Below, piece after piece: positions 1 to 7,325 of a DNA stretch of 37,323 nt; position 1 is the first letter of the stretch, and each line of letters begins with the position of its first letter. The translations under genes were made by a program, and so were the position numbers. Under the pieces are notes generated by a model that saw only the letters and a program-made list of their open reading frames with translations, made no database searches and was not told where the DNA came from. The stretch is from Oscillospiraceae bacterium (lineage in GTDB: Bacteria > Bacillota > Clostridia > Oscillospirales > Ruminococcaceae), in NCBI GenBank assembly GCA_009782265.1, contig WRJM01000004.1, positions 1 through 37,323 on the forward strand, in the 5' to 3' direction.

Positions 1-1
1 T

Positions 2-439
2 TATAAAATTTTCGCCGTTTTTCAATCTAATGTAAAACCCCCTAACGGAGAGGTTTTTGAATATTGGAAACAGATTTATTTTTCAAGTAAATCTCATTTC
101 GATAATTTTGTTGCTGATTGTCTTGACAGAAGCATGTATTACACCAATGTTGACCTTGAATACGGGGATGAGCTTTTAATGCTGTCAACCTGCGATTTTT
201 CAATGTTCGCAAACAACGATGATTCAAGCGTGCGGTTGGTGATTGCGGCAAGGCGCGTCAGAGAAGACGAATTCGCAAGATTCACAGAGGAAGAATTAGA
301 TGCTTTCATTGATAACCGCTTCGGTGAAAACGGATTTGTGCGGCGCAAAATGTTTGACGCTTATTATAAATCGTTCTACCCGAACGGCTGGACAGGCAGG
401 AACTGGAATTTAAACTATATTAAAGACTTTAAAGGTTAA
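2..439 (+). CDS. srtB: Class B sortase, 5' end outside the window
   Basis: The reading frame is open from the window edge, so the start lies upstream. The visible 145 residues carry the sortase active-site signature LSTCDF, with the catalytic Cys codon at 191-193. About 20 residues later comes a beta strand SVRLVIAARR, whose Arg fits the catalytic Arg of the family. The residues before the Cys (EVFEYWKQIYF, DNFVADCLDRSMYYTN) match the class B pattern rather than housekeeping class A. Class B sortases are membrane-anchored transpeptidases that attach surface proteins to peptidoglycan. In spore-forming clostridia a single SrtB is common. The catalytic His, signal anchor and any substrate gene lie off the left edge. 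The stop codon TAA directly abuts the inverted-repeat element at 440-600. Family confidence is high. Confidence 0.85.
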   Translation, partial: YKIFAVFQSNVKPPNGEVFEYWKQIYFSSKSHFDNFVADCLDRSMYYTNVDLEYGDELLMLSTCDFSMFANNDDSSVRLVIAARRVREDEFARFTEEELDAFIDNRFGENGFVRRKMFDAYYKSFYPNGWTGRNWNLNYIKDFKG

Positions 440-600
440 GAACGTGTATTCAATAACGCTCAACGCTCATATTTTGGCGCATTTTACACCACTTTTCGTT
501 AAATCTTCTTGAAATAAACAAATTATTTCTGCGAAAATTTGCCTTAATTGGTACAAAATTCGCCTAAAATCTGAACATTTCGATTATTGAATACAAGTTC
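440..600. repeat. MITE-like element with 17-bp terminal inverted repeats
   Basis: The ends GAACGTGTATTCAATAA (440-456) and TTATTGAATACAAGTTC (584-600) are inverted copies with one mismatch and bound a 161-bp AT-rich segment with no credible ORF. TAA is found immediately outside both ends (437-439 and 601-603), as a 3-bp target duplication would leave. The left copy is the stop codon of the sortase gene. This looks like a small non-autonomous mobile element or a dispersed repeat. No transposase is in view. Confidence 0.55.
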
Positions 601-613
601 TAAATATAAGAGC

Positions 614-637
614 GTAGGGGCGGACATTGTTCGCCCG
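614..637 (+). repeat. Palindromic GTAGGGG repeat, copy 1
   Basis: GTAGGGGCGGAC, a short loop, then GTTCGCCCG forms a hairpin of the same design as copies at 12381, 16922, 25820 and others in this window. It lies directly upstream of the spoIID ribosome binding site. Confidence 0.7.
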
Positions 638-650
638 CGAAAGGACAACT

Positions 651-2000
651 ATGACAAATTCATCATTACTGCGCTGTGCGGCGGCGTTTTTGGTGCTTTC
701 GGTTTACATATGGCTTTTCGGAATCAGCGGAGTTATCGAGGATTCGGCAGAAGAAAAATTCGCCGACGAAAGCCTTGAATTTATACCGCCCGCTAAAGAA
801 GTGCTTGAAAACGGCATAAACGAAGGTTTAAGCGCGGCGAATATCGCGGTTAATCCTATTAACGACCCAAAACCCGGCGCGGCGGATTTTCCGGCAAGCG
901 AAGTGTTAAGTTATGAAAGCATACATAGCGCAAACAGCGCAAATAATGCAAATAATCATTCAGCTTCTTCAGACGAATTAAATGATGAAGATGACGAAAC
1001 GCCGGAAGAAATTGCACCGCCGACAACGCCTGTACCGACAGCCCCGGCGGCGACAACCACAACTACGCCGGCTCCGACTACGACAACAACCACCACGACC
1101 ACTATAACTGCTCCGACAACGACTACGCCCGCTCCGCAAACAACCACCACAACGCCGGCAAACGGAAGCGAAACCGCGATTAATCCCGCGCTTTCGCAAA
1201 GACTAACCGTGATTACCTCAAACGGCAGTGTAACCGATACCGCGCTGAACATTGTTTCCAGAATCGTACAGCATGAAATCGGCAGTTCTTTTCACACGGA
1301 AGCAATCAAGGCGCAGGCTATCGCCGCTTATACCTATGTTATGCTTCCGCTCAGTCAGGACGGTACGGCGCGTGTTGAGCTGGCGCATACGGCGTCCGAC
1401 CACGTTAAGGACTGCGTCAGGGAAGTTTTGGGGTTGGCGCTTTATTATAACAACGAATATATACAAGCAGTATATCATGCGTCAAGCGCGGGGTATACGG
1501 CTTCTTCCAAAAACGTATGGGGAACGGATTTTCCGTACCTGAGAAGCGTTAAGTGCGATTTTGATAAAGAGCATGACTCCAATTTCGGCGTAATCAATAC
1601 CATATCTTCCACGGACATTAAAGTCGCTGTACTTGAAAAAACCGGTATACAGCTTTCCGGCAATCCTGATAACTGGCTAAAAATTATAAATAACGATTAT
1701 GTTGATGAGGTTTATGTAGGCGCAATGACGGTCGGCGGACATTCCTCCTATACCGCGAACGGTTCGCAGGTAAAATTTACCGGTAAAATACTGCGCGACA
1801 TATTGGGAACAAGAACACTCCGCTCCGCCGCCTTTGATTTTACCTACAACGCCGCAACAGACCGCTTTACATTCGTAACCTACGGGTACGGGCACGGCGT
1901 CGGCATGAGCCAGAACGGCGCGAATATTTTAGCAAGGCATTACGGATATGATTATAAACAGATTTTAGCGCATTATTATCCTGGAACGACTTTAAAATAA
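651..2000 (+). CDS. spoIID: SpoIID/LytB-domain protein (sporulation peptidoglycan hydrolase)
   Basis: 449 aa from the ATG at 651, chosen because AAAGGA at 640-645 sits at good spacing; an in-frame TTG further upstream has none. Residues about 8-27 are a membrane anchor. A long Thr/Pro-rich linker (about residues 125-175) follows, made of runs of Thr with Pro and Ala, then the SpoIID/LytB domain. Its hallmarks include IVQHEIGSSFHTEAIKAQA, the region KNVWGTDFPYLRS, and the terminal GYGHGVGMSQNGA and YYPGT motifs. SpoIID is a lytic transglycosylase that removes septal and peripheral peptidoglycan during forespore engulfment, acting with SpoIIM and SpoIIP. The SpoIIQ-like gene at 3271-3996 agrees with this: spoIID and spoIIQ are neighbours in several clostridia. 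The Thr-rich linker is unusual for SpoIID and could instead mark a vegetative LytB-like paralogue. Confidence 0.85.
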   Translation: MTNSSLLRCAAAFLVLSVYIWLFGISGVIEDSAEEKFADESLEFIPPAKEVLENGINEGLSAANIAVNPINDPKPGAADFPASEVLSYESIHSANSANNANNHSASSDELNDEDDETPEEIAPPTTPVPTAPAATTTTTPAPTTTTTTTTTITAPTTTTPAPQTTTTTPANGSETAINPALSQRLTVITSNGSVTDTALNIVSRIVQHEIGSSFHTEAIKAQAIAAYTYVMLPLSQDGTARVELAHTASDHVKDCVREVLGLALYYNNEYIQAVYHASSAGYTASSKNVWGTDFPYLRSVKCDFDKEHDSNFGVINTISSTDIKVAVLEKTGIQLSGNPDNWLKIINNDYVDEVYVGAMTVGGHSSYTANGSQVKFTGKILRDILGTRTLRSAAFDFTYNAATDRFTFVTYGYGHGVGMSQNGANILARHYGYDYKQILAHYYPGTTLK

Positions 2001-2014
2001 TTGTAATAAAAAAT

Positions 2015-2042
2015 CAGGGCGGAAATGAAATCCGCCCTTGTT
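2015..2042 (+). terminator. Terminator between spoIID and the convergent hydrolase gene
   Basis: The arms AGGGCGGA (2016-2023) and TCCGCCCT (2031-2038) with a 7-nt loop are followed by TTGTTTTA. It lies in the 48-bp gap between two convergent stop codons and probably serves both. Confidence 0.75.
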
Positions 2043-2048
2043 TTATAG

Positions 2049-3140
2049 TTAATTAACTTGAATCCAATCCGCAATATCTTTTAATACCTGTCCGTCAACA
2101 TTCGCTTTAATTTTATATTCATCGTGTATATCCACGCTCCTTGTTACCGTTGAGGGCATGAACAAATGATTCAGATTCTCATACAGTTTAAACGTCACGT
2201 TTGAACGCCCGCTCAATAATTCTTTATAAAGAGCAAAATCCTTATCGGTAAAAACCTGAAAATCGTTATCGGCGTGCATGACAAGAAACGGCGCGGTTAT
2301 ATTTTCAATAAACATATCTGCCGGATTGATTTCCAAATCCTTGTAATAATAAACGGACGTGCCGAATGTGTCAATTTGCGTTTTTGCTTCTTCATCGGGT
2401 GTGTTAATAACGGCGGTGATTTGCTCCTTTACGATGCCTGATTGAAATAGTGCCGTCATCTCTTCTAATTCTTCACCCTCCATGGTTTCCGTAACAGCCA
2501 AAAATTGCTGGTCAGCCATCAATTCCATTAAAGAACGCGGCGTTCCCGCATATAAGATTAGTCCCGCATAATTTCCGCCCATTGCATGAATTCTCGGCGC
2601 AAGCGAACCGCCCATGCTGTGACCGAGTATATAAACCTTATTTTCATTTATGCGCGGGTCTGCTTTCAAAATTTCGGTTGCTGACAGTGCGTCCTTTATC
2701 GTTTCTTCCCAAACCGTAAAGCTTCCGCCCAATTCCTGTAGCATTTTTGCGCCGTGCGTAAAAGTCCGCTTATCATAACGAATCACCGCGATTCCGTTTG
2801 ACGACAGGTATTCCGCTATTTCAAGGAAAGGTTTGTTTTCGTAAACCGTACCGTTCATATCCGACGGACCTGAACCGTGAACCAACACAACAGCAGGTAC
2901 TTTCTGCCCGGTATTATCAGGCAGAGTCAATATCCCGTCAAGTTCCCATCCGCTTCCTTCTCCGATAATAACAGGAATTTCAATAAATCTTTTTTCCGAT
3001 TCTGATTCTTCGCTTAGTGGGTTTTCATTATTCAACTGCGGGAATTCGGATTCCTTTTCCGGAAGCACTTCGGATGAATCATTCCCGCCGCAAGCGGTGA
3101 ACAGGAAAACAAGTGTTAAAAGCATAATCAGTTTTTTCAT
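2049..3140 (-). CDS. Lipoprotein alpha/beta hydrolase
   Basis: 363 aa. A signal peptide ends in the lipobox FTAC, with the lipidated Cys at residue 17, so the enzyme should sit on the outer face of the membrane. A low-complexity acidic tether (residues 20-50) follows, then an alpha/beta-hydrolase fold. The oxyanion loop is LVHGSGPSD (residues 87-95), the nucleophile elbow is GHSMGG with Ser175, a probable acid lies in HADNDF and the His in LNHLF near the C terminus. This matches dienelactone-hydrolase/prolyl-oligopeptidase-like esterases, often annotated as alpha/beta hydrolase or S9-like. The substrate cannot be predicted. It is convergent with spoIID and shares the terminator region at 3245 with the M23 gene upstream. 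Confidence 0.85.
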   Translation of the reverse strand: MKKLIMLLTLVFLFTACGGNDSSEVLPEKESEFPQLNNENPLSEESESEKRFIEIPVIIGEGSGWELDGILTLPDNTGQKVPAVVLVHGSGPSDMNGTVYENKPFLEIAEYLSSNGIAVIRYDKRTFTHGAKMLQELGGSFTVWEETIKDALSATEILKADPRINENKVYILGHSMGGSLAPRIHAMGGNYAGLILYAGTPRSLMELMADQQFLAVTETMEGEELEEMTALFQSGIVKEQITAVINTPDEEAKTQIDTFGTSVYYYKDLEINPADMFIENITAPFLVMHADNDFQVFTDKDFALYKELLSGRSNVTFKLYENLNHLFMPSTVTRSVDIHDEYKIKANVDGQVLKDIADWIQVN

Positions 3141-3244
3141 TGTTATAACCGTTTCTTTCTGAAATTTTATCGGTAAATTATATTTACCTTTTCAGTATAG
3201 CATATTAATTTATAAATGTCAACATAGATATTTTTCTGTAAATA

Positions 3245-3272
3245 AAAAAAGGCGGCTGTGCCGCCTTTTTTT
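3245..3272 (-). terminator. Rho-independent terminator after the M23 peptidase gene
   Basis: GGCGGC (3251-3256), loop TGT, GCCGCC (3260-3265), with an A-run on the left and a T-run on the right, so it can work in both directions. In the minus direction it follows the M23 stop codon immediately. Confidence 0.85.
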
Positions 3273-3996
3273 AATTTATCAAACTCATCGGGTCAATCCA
3301 TTCGCCGTTTTTCTTGACCCCGAAGTGGATATGCGGTTCCTCGGCAATCTCAATCTCCGCTGTATTCCCCACAACGCCGATAACATCGCCGGAGCTTACC
3401 CCCTGCCCGACAGCAACCTTTACGTTTTTGTCCAAGCCGAAGTAGCACCCGAATAATCCGTCCGCGTGGTCAATGACGACGCATACCCCCCATAACGGGT
3501 CTGAAAAAACCTCACTCACTTCGCCGTTTGTCATTGCCTTAACATCTGTCCCGAGCGGCGCGATTATATCAATACCGTCATGGGTTTTCCAAACACCGAG
3601 CGTTTTGGATTTCACCAATTCACCGTTTGAGAAATTTTCGCCGATTTCACCCTCAACAGGTATAATCATGGGCGGTTTTGAGCGTATGGGATTATTTGCT
3701 TCTTCCGCGTCGTTATCAAGCAAAGCGGTTTCATCGGTAAAATCGCTTTCATACGCAATATCGGGCGGGGTGATTTCCGAATCGGGAACGCCCGATTGCG
3801 GCATATTCACCTGAGCGTTGTCCCCGAACATGAATATTTCGTCGCCGAGCTCAGGAAGACCGCCGATTTTACTGACCGCTTGGTTATACGCTATATATGT
3901 CGAAACGCCGACCGCCGCAACAGACAGTCCCAGCGCAATGACGAAGCCTTTACCCCGAAGCGCTCTTCTTACGTCGCCAAATTTAACTTTTTTCAT
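3271..3996 (-). CDS. spoIIQ: SpoIIQ-like M23 (LytM) peptidase
   Basis: 241 aa from the ATG at 3996, chosen for the AAAGGA ribosome site just upstream and the standard start MKKVKF. An upstream in-frame ATG at 4161 would add 55 atypical residues. There is one membrane segment (residues about 17-37), a linker with acidic stretches, then a LytM domain. The zinc ligands are retained: His139 and Asp143 in HDGID, and His222/His224 in HIHFG. SpoIIQ is a forespore membrane protein that pairs with SpoIIIAH to form the channel between forespore and mother cell. Bacillus SpoIIQ has a degenerate zinc site whereas clostridial ones keep it, as here. Proximity to spoIID supports the assignment. A general cell-wall M23 endopeptidase is the alternative. 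Confidence 0.7.
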   Translation of the reverse strand: MKKVKFGDVRRALRGKGFVIALGLSVAAVGVSTYIAYNQAVSKIGGLPELGDEIFMFGDNAQVNMPQSGVPDSEITPPDIAYESDFTDETALLDNDAEEANNPIRSKPPMIIPVEGEIGENFSNGELVKSKTLGVWKTHDGIDIIAPLGTDVKAMTNGEVSEVFSDPLWGVCVVIDHADGLFGCYFGLDKNVKVAVGQGVSSGDVIGVVGNTAEIEIAEEPHIHFGVKKNGEWIDPMSLIN

Positions 3997-4160
3997 TCTT
4001 TTGTTCCTTTCAGAAAATATAAAATGTATTGAGCGATATTCAGCCGCTCTGATAAATGTAGTTTTAACAAATTTTACAGTTTTATGCAATTTAAAAAGAA
4101 AAATATAAAAATACCGCTTTTTCAAATTTGGAAAAGCAACGCGGCAAACAAAACCTGACA

Positions 4161-4213
4161 TAAAAATTTCTCCTCGTCGAAAAATAATAATAAATCGAAA
4201 GGAGAATTTTTAT
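4161..4213 (+). promoter_or_regulatory. Inverted repeat that would hide the ribosome site of the 65-aa gene
   Basis: TAAAAATTTCTCCT (4161-4174) pairs with AGGAGAATTTTTA (4200-4212), 13 bp with one bulged T. The right arm contains the Shine-Dalgarno and the A of the start codon of the gene at 4212. Read on the minus strand, the left arm gives a mirrored Shine-Dalgarno plus ATG at 4161. If transcribed, it would act as a translation-blocking hairpin. Confidence 0.45.
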
Positions 4214-4409
4214 GTATATGAATGGTGCTGACCACGGAATCCCTTTAGGGTTGGGAATGGCTTTAGCGCAGAACAGCGACGCGCTTTCGCATTTCGCGGG
4301 GCTTCCTAAAAACGAAAGACAGCAGATTATTGACAGAACGCACAGCATAGGCTCGAAGAAAGAAATGAGAAGCTTTGTGGATAATTTATCCAAGGGCTGG
4401 GGAATATAG
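4212..4409 (+). CDS. Conserved small protein of unknown function, 65 aa
   Basis: The ribosome site AAAGGAG (4198-4204) stands 7 nt from the ATG. The protein begins with a Gly/Leu-rich stretch (GIPLGLGMALAQN), followed by a helical part with LPKNERQQIIDRTHSI and a C-terminal SFVDNL. I recall proteins of this shape in gut clostridia (short, cytosolic, all-helical, with an AL..N..A...F..L....Q..I motif) but know of no function. There is no signal peptide and no membrane segment. It stands alone on the plus strand, divergent from the SpoIIQ-like gene. The strong ribosome site and clean ORF make it a real gene. The hairpin covering its start is noted separately. Confidence 0.7.
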   Translation: MYMNGADHGIPLGLGMALAQNSDALSHFAGLPKNERQQIIDRTHSIGSKKEMRSFVDNLSKGWGI

Positions 4410-4411
4410 TA

Positions 4412-4444
4412 GAAAAACCGCCGCTTGTGTTACGCAAGCGGCGG
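4412..4444 (-). terminator. Terminator for the minus-strand lipoprotein gene
   Basis: A perfect 10-bp stem, CCGCCGCTTG (4418-4427) with CAAGCGGCGG (4435-4444). On the minus strand it is followed by TTTTT. It lies just after the stop codon at 4463 and also just after the stop of the plus-strand 65-aa gene. Confidence 0.8.
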
Positions 4445-4462
4445 GAGCGTTTATAATAAAAT

Positions 4463-5755
4463 TTACTTCGAGAAAAACAAATATTTTTCATTACCTGTTC
4501 TCTCATAATTTTCATTAAACTCCGCAATATAAAGCAATCCGGCATTTCCGTTAAGATAGAACGTATAATCACAACGTTCATATGCGAAATCCCCTGTAAA
4601 TTCATACAGTATGTTTTCATTAAAATCATAAATACAGGGCGGTTGGTGCGGCATTGATGTGTGCCAAGCGATGAAATCACGGTTCGCTTGTAATCCGGTT
4701 AAAATATTCCCTCTACGGGATTCCGCAACGGCAGTATCGCTGTCCCATTCAAAAACACCCGTTAAAGACGTACCTAATGCTTCATCTTCACCCATGCCCC
4801 GAATCGTGAACAGTTTATTATTTGAACTTACCAAATCACCGATTTGATGATTATTTTGTATAAAATCATTACCGCTTTCAGATTGTAATTGTCTGTAAAC
4901 ACCGTCCTCGTCCGGAGTGAAAAACCATATTTCGTTTCGGTATACAATCGGATTCATAGCGGATTCGCTTACAATGCGTAATTCGCCGCTTTCGATATTA
5001 TAAGCATACAATACAGGATTATTTGAATGTACAAAATCATCAAAATAAACTTGATTTTCCCATATAGTAATATTATTCGGGTGATAACCTGTATAATGGG
5101 GCGGGTCGGATTCTCTGTTATAATAATATTCAAAAATAACTTTATAAGTATTATTCAGCAGGTCAAATAAAATCAGCTTTCCTTCTGTATATGCCATTGG
5201 GTCTGTTGTTGTTGAAACTATGCAGTAATTTTCATCAATATATACAACCCACATCATATTTTTATAAAAAATATCATCTTTTTCAATTGAATTTAATGGT
5301 TCGTCCCATTCACCGGTTATAAAGTTATACACAACTATATCTGCAGGAGACGACGGATAATAAATCCAAGCATCCTCATCCTTACGTTGTCTTCTTAATA
5401 ACACATGATTATTATCAAGCGGATGTAAAATGCTGACACTTCTGTTATACTCGGCTTGATATTCTTCCGAGAACGCTTCGATTTCTTTCGGAATTTCTAC
5501 CTCTGCAATAAAAAGTTCCGAATCCGCAATACTTTTTACAGGTACATTATATACGGGAATATCGTTATATGCGGGTTTTTCGGAGAGAATGGAATCGTCG
5601 GGTTTGGAATTATCAGGTTTGGAATCGTCAGATTTACTATCATCAGCCGATTCGGGTAAATCATCGGGAACAGGTTGCGGTTCTCCCCGTGTTTCACACG
5701 AGGAGAACATAACGCATAAAAGCAATAAAATCATAAAAAACTTATAAATTTTCAT
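4463..5755 (-). CDS. Lipoprotein, predicted beta-propeller, unknown function
   Basis: 430 aa from the ATG at 5755; an ATG four codons upstream (5767) lies too close to the AGGA site. The signal peptide ends in FSSC. An acidic Asp-Ser-Lys repeat tether follows (DDSKSDDSKPDNSKPDDS), which holds the domain away from the membrane. The rest has repeated blocks in which a hydrophobic strand, an aromatic pair and Asn/Asp turns alternate (YNFITGEWDE, LFDLLNNTYK, YNIESGELR, YDFNENILYEF). This is typical of DUF5050/WD40-like surface propellers. No enzyme motif is visible. It may be a surface sensor or binding protein. A palindrome TTGAAAGAT-TT-ATCTTTCAA at 5773-5792 lies in its leader and could be an operator or hairpin. 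Confidence 0.75.
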   Translation of the reverse strand: MKIYKFFMILLLLCVMFSSCETRGEPQPVPDDLPESADDSKSDDSKPDNSKPDDSILSEKPAYNDIPVYNVPVKSIADSELFIAEVEIPKEIEAFSEEYQAEYNRSVSILHPLDNNHVLLRRQRKDEDAWIYYPSSPADIVVYNFITGEWDEPLNSIEKDDIFYKNMMWVVYIDENYCIVSTTTDPMAYTEGKLILFDLLNNTYKVIFEYYYNRESDPPHYTGYHPNNITIWENQVYFDDFVHSNNPVLYAYNIESGELRIVSESAMNPIVYRNEIWFFTPDEDGVYRQLQSESGNDFIQNNHQIGDLVSSNNKLFTIRGMGEDEALGTSLTGVFEWDSDTAVAESRRGNILTGLQANRDFIAWHTSMPHQPPCIYDFNENILYEFTGDFAYERCDYTFYLNGNAGLLYIAEFNENYERTGNEKYLFFSK

Positions 5756-5850
5756 ATTTACAACCATTCCTGTTGAAAGATTTATCTTTCAAACATTTCC
5801 TTTTAAAATTGCAGAAATCTATATAAAATATAGCATAAAAAAGGAAAGAA

Positions 5851-5880
5851 GTCAACCGCCCGAAAGTGGTTGACTTTTTT
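5851..5880 (-). terminator. Terminator after the protease-lipoprotein operon
   Basis: GTCAACC (5851-5857) pairs with GGTTGAC (5868-5874). There is TTTTTT on the plus-strand side and TTCTTTCCTTTTTT on the minus-strand side. It lies six bases past the stop codon of the minus-strand lipoprotein at 5886. Confidence 0.65.
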
Positions 5881-5885
5881 AATTA

Positions 5886-6539
5886 TTAATTAACTTTATC
5901 AACCCTGTAAAGGTTTCCCTCTATAAAGAAATCTTTAGAATTTCTCACAACTTCATACAACTCCGATTTTTTCTTACTGTCAAAAGAAGAAAGTTCTTTT
6001 GAATTTGAGAATGAATAAAGCTTTTCGGTTTTATCTTCATACGTAAAAATACTGTGTTCATAATCAATGGGTATAAAGAATAAACACCCTTCCCTAAAAC
6101 GCGAATTGATAAATAAGATAAGATTTTCTCCGTCATTTGGCTTTGTCATACGATAATCAAGAAGAACATAAATTTCTTCTCCGTTGACCACTTCTTTTCC
6201 GTCAATATCGCCTCTGATTGTTTCTTTTACCTTAAACACAGAAAATGTGTAAGTTATTTCATTCGGCATACCCTGCGCTATTTCCTCTTTTGAATACATA
6301 TCTCCTGTTGATAAGGTTACTTCTTTCGTGCTGGTTACGTTGCCGTCAACCACTAATTCGGCAAACCTTAAATTTAAATCCATTGAAGGAGGGGAAACTC
6401 TGGAATAGAGTTGGTCGGATAAAATGATTTTATCTTCGGGGTCAACAATTACGTTATAATTGCGTTTATCATTACCGGCGCAACCTGCGAACATTATTAT
6501 ACACAAGAGTGCACTGATGATTTTATTTAATTTTTTCAT
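5886..6539 (-). CDS. Lipoprotein, paralogue of the gene at 6622-7308
   Basis: 217 aa from the ATG at 6539 (MKKLNK), with AAAGG upstream; the more distant ATG at 6560 has no ribosome site. The lipobox is FAGC. The mature part shares a clear ordered set of motifs with its neighbour: YNVIVDPEDK, PPSMDLNL, a beta strand ending KETIRG, then EHSIFTYEDKTEKLYSFSN and KELSSFDSKKKSELYEVV. The two are tandem paralogues of unknown function, roughly 40 percent alike by eye and much closer in the C-terminal block. Last gene of the minus-strand unit that starts with the secreted matrixin-like protease, so it may act with that protease at the cell surface (inference). Confidence 0.8.
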   Translation of the reverse strand: MKKLNKIISALLCIIMFAGCAGNDKRNYNVIVDPEDKIILSDQLYSRVSPPSMDLNLRFAELVVDGNVTSTKEVTLSTGDMYSKEEIAQGMPNEITYTFSVFKVKETIRGDIDGKEVVNGEEIYVLLDYRMTKPNDGENLILFINSRFREGCLFFIPIDYEHSIFTYEDKTEKLYSFSNSKELSSFDSKKKSELYEVVRNSKDFFIEGNLYRVDKVN

Positions 6540-6621
6540 TAAAAACCATACCTTTTTCATTTGATTTGTTTTTATATCATATCTCTATTTTACCATAAAT
6601 TTCTAAAAAGTAAAGAGTGTG

Positions 6622-7308
6622 TTAATCTGCTGTATTTTCCCAATTTCTTCCCGTGCCGAAAATTTCGGACTTTTGAACCACATCATACAGTTCTGATTTG
6701 TTTTTCCCGTCAAAGTCTGAAAGCTCTTTAATGTTTGAAAAAGAATATAGCCTTTCGGTTTTATCCTCGTAAACAAACATGCTGTGTTCATCGCTGAGCG
6801 GTACATAAAAAGAAAACTCATCGAGAATTCGTTCATCTGCAAAGAATATTACGTTTTCCCCTAAATTCGGGTTATTAATACCGCTGTTCACCATAAGATA
6901 AATTATATCATTGCTATATTTACCTCTTATTGTTTTGTTCACATGAATTACAAAGAAATGTATATCCAATGTTTTAGGATATCCGCTTTCTTTAAATTCT
7001 TCATAAAACGGATTATTAAATGTTTTTGTTTCAAAATTAATAATTTTTCCGTCAATTGCTACTTCGGCAAGTTTTAAATTTAAATCCATTGACGGTGGTT
7101 CAAGCATTGCGCCCATGTTGAAATCCGATAAAACCTCTTTATCAGCGGGGTCAATGATTACATCATAATTTCTTGGTTCGGTGGGGGTTATATGAGCGTA
7201 ATCGTTATTGCTTTGGCTAGTTGGTTGGGTTGCTTCCTGTGAAGCGCAGGAAACGAGAAGTATTGCGCAAACTGTTAAAACTATTAAAATTTTTATGTTT
7301 TTAATCAT
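6622..7308 (-). CDS. Lipoprotein, paralogue of the gene at 5886-6539
   Basis: 228 aa, lipobox VSC (residues about 19-21) after a short signal peptide, then a Gln/Ser/Thr-rich tether. Shared motifs with the downstream paralogue include YDVIIDPADK, PPSMDLNL, KTIRGK and EHSMFVYEDKTERLYSFSN, followed by KELSDFDGKNKSELYDVV. The start is 17 bp after the protease stop codon, so the two genes are surely co-transcribed. The paired signature PPSMDLNL...(K/E)TIRG...EDKTE.LYSFSN defines a small family I cannot name. A duplicated lipoprotein beside a secreted metalloprotease could be an anchor, inhibitor or substrate; this is inference only. Confidence 0.8.
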   Translation of the reverse strand: MIKNIKILIVLTVCAILLVSCASQEATQPTSQSNNDYAHITPTEPRNYDVIIDPADKEVLSDFNMGAMLEPPSMDLNLKLAEVAIDGKIINFETKTFNNPFYEEFKESGYPKTLDIHFFVIHVNKTIRGKYSNDIIYLMVNSGINNPNLGENVIFFADERILDEFSFYVPLSDEHSMFVYEDKTERLYSFSNIKELSDFDGKNKSELYDVVQKSEIFGTGRNWENTAD

Positions 7309-7325
7309 TGTTTTTTACCCTTTCA

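Noticed and set aside
956-1252. Long antisense ORF opposite the Thr-rich linker of spoIID
   Set aside because: Low-complexity Val/Gly translation caused by the ACN repeats on the other strand; no ribosome site.
3997-4161. M23 peptidase starting at ATG 4161
   Set aside because: The added 55 residues are aromatic and basic with no family match; the ATG at 3996 has its own AAAGGA site and puts the membrane anchor in the usual place. The site at 4161 is explained by the inverted repeat.
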